A DNA stretch of 64,000 nt, from the NCBI RefSeq assembly GCF_024171925.1, contig NZ_JAMTCO010000004.1, positions 479,743 to 543,742 of the forward strand. Direction: 5' to 3'. Below, piece by piece: positions 62,457 to 64,000 of the stretch. Position numbers and translations under genes: made by a program. Position 1 is the stretch's first letter. Each line of letters opens with the position of its first letter. This DNA comes from Actinokineospora diospyrosa (lineage in GTDB: Bacteria; Actinomycetota; Actinomycetes; Mycobacteriales; Pseudonocardiaceae). The notes below the pieces were generated by a model, which was not told where the DNA came from, searched no databases, and saw only the letters and a list, made by a program, of their open reading frames with translations.

Positions 62457-63713
62457 ATGGTGTCGGACAACGAGGCGGGGCAGAAGCCGTTGTTGCTGCT
62501 CATCGGCAGTAGCGCGCGGCGCGGCCGGGAGTTCATCCTGCGGTCGGTGACCGCCAGGTACCGGCTGTGGTTGCTGCAGCCCGCCGCCGTGACGTGGGAG
62601 GGGCCCTACGTCGTCGGCAACACCGTCGTGGACAACACCGACCACGACGCGCTCGTGGCGGCGGCGCGGGAGGTCGCGGCGGAGCACGAGGTGGCCGGGG
62701 TGTTCTGCTACGACGAGGGGCTGGTGTGGCCCGCGGCCTCGGTGAGCGTCGCGTTGGGGCTGCCGGGGAACTCGCCCGAGGCGATCGCGGCGTGCAGGGA
62801 CAAGAACGCCACCCGGGTCGCGCTCGCGCAGGCAGGGGTGCCCCAGCCCGGGTCCATCGGGGTGTACGACCTGGCCGGGGCGTTGGCCGCCGCCGAGGAG
62901 ATCGGGTACCCGGTCGTGGTCAAGCCGCGCGGGTTGGCCGGGAGCATGGGCGTCAAGCTCGCCCGCGACCCCGGTGAGGTCGAGGCTGCCTACGCCGCGG
63001 CGACGGCGATCACCTACCCGGGTGTGCCCGTGTTCGACATGTCCGTGCTGGTCGAGGAGTACGTCGACGGCCCGGAGATCAGCGTTGACGCTGTCTTCCA
63101 CGACGGCCGGTTCGTGCCGTTGGCGGTGGCGCACAAGCAGGTCGGGTTCGACCCGTTCTTCGAGGAGACCGGGCACGTGGTCGACGCGACCGACCCCCTG
63201 CTGACCGACCCGGAGCTGCTGGAGGCGCTGGAGCGGGCGCACAAGGCGCTCGGGTTCCACACCGGCGTCACGCACACCGAGTTCCGGCTCGGCTCGCGCG
63301 GCCCCCGCCTGCTGGAGGTCAACGCCCGCCTCGGCGGCGACATGATCCCCTACCTCGGCCACCTGGCCAGCGGCGTGGACATCGCCCTGGCGGCGGCCGA
63401 CGTCGCCGCCGGTCGGGTGCCGGACACGACTCCCCAGCACCGGCGCACCGCGGCCGTGGCGTTCCTCTACCCCGAGCGCGACACCCGCGTCGACGAGATC
63501 GTCGTGCACGAGGAGCGGTTCACCCCGCACATCCACGACGCGATCGCCATGACCGACCCCGGCGCCGTGCTGCGCCTGCCGCCGCGCGGGTACATCGCCC
63601 GGTACGGCCGGGTCATCGCCGTCGCGGACAGCCCGGAGGAGGCCAAGGCGGCACTGGCGAACCCGACGGACCTGGTGGAGCTGACCGGGACGCCGGTCGA
63701 GGTGGACGCGTGA
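62457..63713 (+). CDS. ATP-grasp ligase (amino-acid/peptide ligase type)
   Basis: A 418-residue ATP-grasp enzyme: pre-ATP-grasp start PLLLLIGSSARRGREFIL; ACRDKNATRVALAQAGVPQPG; VVKPRGLAGSMGVKLA (ATP-binding Lys and Gly loop); LVEEYVDGPEISVDAVF; and the metal site EFRLGSRGPRLLEVNARLGGDMIPYLGHL. The layout matches L-amino-acid ligases and related peptide-forming enzymes. The ATG at 62457 is preferred with GAGGAG 8 nt upstream; a GTG at 62448 has no spacing. Its stop overlaps the MFS start, so product synthesis and export are linked. Confidence 0.92.
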   Translation: MVSDNEAGQKPLLLLIGSSARRGREFILRSVTARYRLWLLQPAAVTWEGPYVVGNTVVDNTDHDALVAAAREVAAEHEVAGVFCYDEGLVWPAASVSVALGLPGNSPEAIAACRDKNATRVALAQAGVPQPGSIGVYDLAGALAAAEEIGYPVVVKPRGLAGSMGVKLARDPGEVEAAYAAATAITYPGVPVFDMSVLVEEYVDGPEISVDAVFHDGRFVPLAVAHKQVGFDPFFEETGHVVDATDPLLTDPELLEALERAHKALGFHTGVTHTEFRLGSRGPRLLEVNARLGGDMIPYLGHLASGVDIALAAADVAAGRVPDTTPQHRRTAAVAFLYPERDTRVDEIVVHEERFTPHIHDAIAMTDPGAVLRLPPRGYIARYGRVIAVADSPEEAKAALANPTDLVELTGTPVEVDA

Positions 63714-64000
63714 TGGCGAACTCCACCGATCACCCCTCCGTGGTCCAGACGCTGCGGCAGATCTCCCGCCCGGTATGGCTGCTGCTGGTGGGCATGCTGG
63801 TCAACCGCCTCGGCAACTTCCTGCAGATCTACCTGGTCCTCTACCTGACCCAGAAGGGCTTTAGCGAGCCCGCCGCCGGTATCGCGCTGGGCGCCTACGG
63901 CGTTGGCTCGGTCGTCGGAGTTCTACTCGGCGGCACCATCTCCGACCGTTTCGGCTACCGGTGGACAATCGTGGTGTCCATGGCCGGAGCCGGTTTGCTC
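63713..64000 (+). CDS. MFS transporter, N-terminal part (runs off window)
   Basis: Ninety-six codons of a major facilitator. Helix 1 is PVWLLLVGMLVNRLGNFLQIYLVLYLTQ, helix 2 AAGIALGAYGVGSVVGVLLGG, and then the MFS motif A region GGTISDRFGYRW. The ATG overlaps the ATP-grasp stop (TGATG). It probably exports the ligase product; the rest lies outside the window. Confidence 0.9.
   Translation, partial: MANSTDHPSVVQTLRQISRPVWLLLVGMLVNRLGNFLQIYLVLYLTQKGFSEPAAGIALGAYGVGSVVGVLLGGTISDRFGYRWTIVVSMAGAGLL

Overview
The window is high-GC actinomycete DNA with dense coding, frequent GTG starts, ATGA/GTGA gene overlaps and many AfsR/LuxR/SpoIIE-type regulators and secreted proteases. The mix of families points to Pseudonocardiales (Actinokineospora/Saccharothrix-like). 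That is a guess from gene content; no rRNA or other marker gene is present. I saw no tRNA, rRNA or CRISPR array.

Layout. 1-2.9 kb: MacB-like ABC exporter genes divergent from an orphan NarL-type sensor kinase, then an S4 RNA-binding protein. 2.9-8.9 kb: a large LuxR (LAL) regulator, a secreted trypsin-like protease, an AraC regulator, a repeat-filled spacer and an SDR. 9-17.4 kb: a secreted protease island (M28 aminopeptidase, S15 X-Pro peptidase, HExxH metalloprotease-like protein), with a helix-turn-helix protein between them.

17.4-35.3 kb is the centrepiece: about 20 minus-strand genes, mostly overlapping by 4 bp, that read as one hybrid biosynthetic cluster. Transcription order is ketoreductase, two dehydratases, ACP, ketosynthase, a broken ketosynthase remnant, a chain-length-factor-like protein, a second ketosynthase and a short KS-like partner, alpha/beta hydrolase, double-hotdog protein, DsbA-like isomerase, ABC exporter (ATPase, permease), class III lanthipeptide synthetase (LanKC), a 28-residue precursor peptide, a GNAT acyltransferase, an EpiD-type flavoprotein, a tricorn-like protease and a membrane protein. 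The precursor has a class III leader motif (IVDLQ) and ends S-x-x-S-x-x-C with Cys as the last residue. That ending, plus a LanKC and an EpiD-like decarboxylase, is the signature of avionin-bearing lipolanthines. The type II PKS set (KR and DH but no enoyl reductase, two KS/partner pairs, an isomerase) would supply an unsaturated acyl chain for the GNAT to attach to the peptide N-terminus. The predicted product is therefore a polyene- or cinnamoyl-capped lipolanthine.

35.5-43.2 kb: a small HTH/zinc protein pair, an EspC-like protein, a CHASE3 histidine kinase, about 1 kb of unusual repeats (69-bp minisatellite, MITE-like inverted repeat, tandem 131-bp units each carrying two perfect TGTGGACAA DnaA-box-like sites), a PAS-PP2C-HATPase-STAS protein and a GNAT. 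43.2-50.3 kb: a candidate immune operon (TIR, KGGVGR-type ATPase, winged-helix protein, double-P-loop HerA-like ATPase) with a divergent SEFIR protein. 50.3-54 kb: a RibD-like reductase, a DMT transporter and a complete biotin ECF transporter (bioN-bioY-bioM). 54.3-62 kb: an NB-ARC/TPR protein, a glycerophosphotransferase-like gene with an unknown partner, and an AfsR-type regulator coupled to a small basic ORF and an XRE regulator. 62.1-64 kb: a possible 22-residue peptide gene, an ATP-grasp ligase and the start of an MFS exporter.
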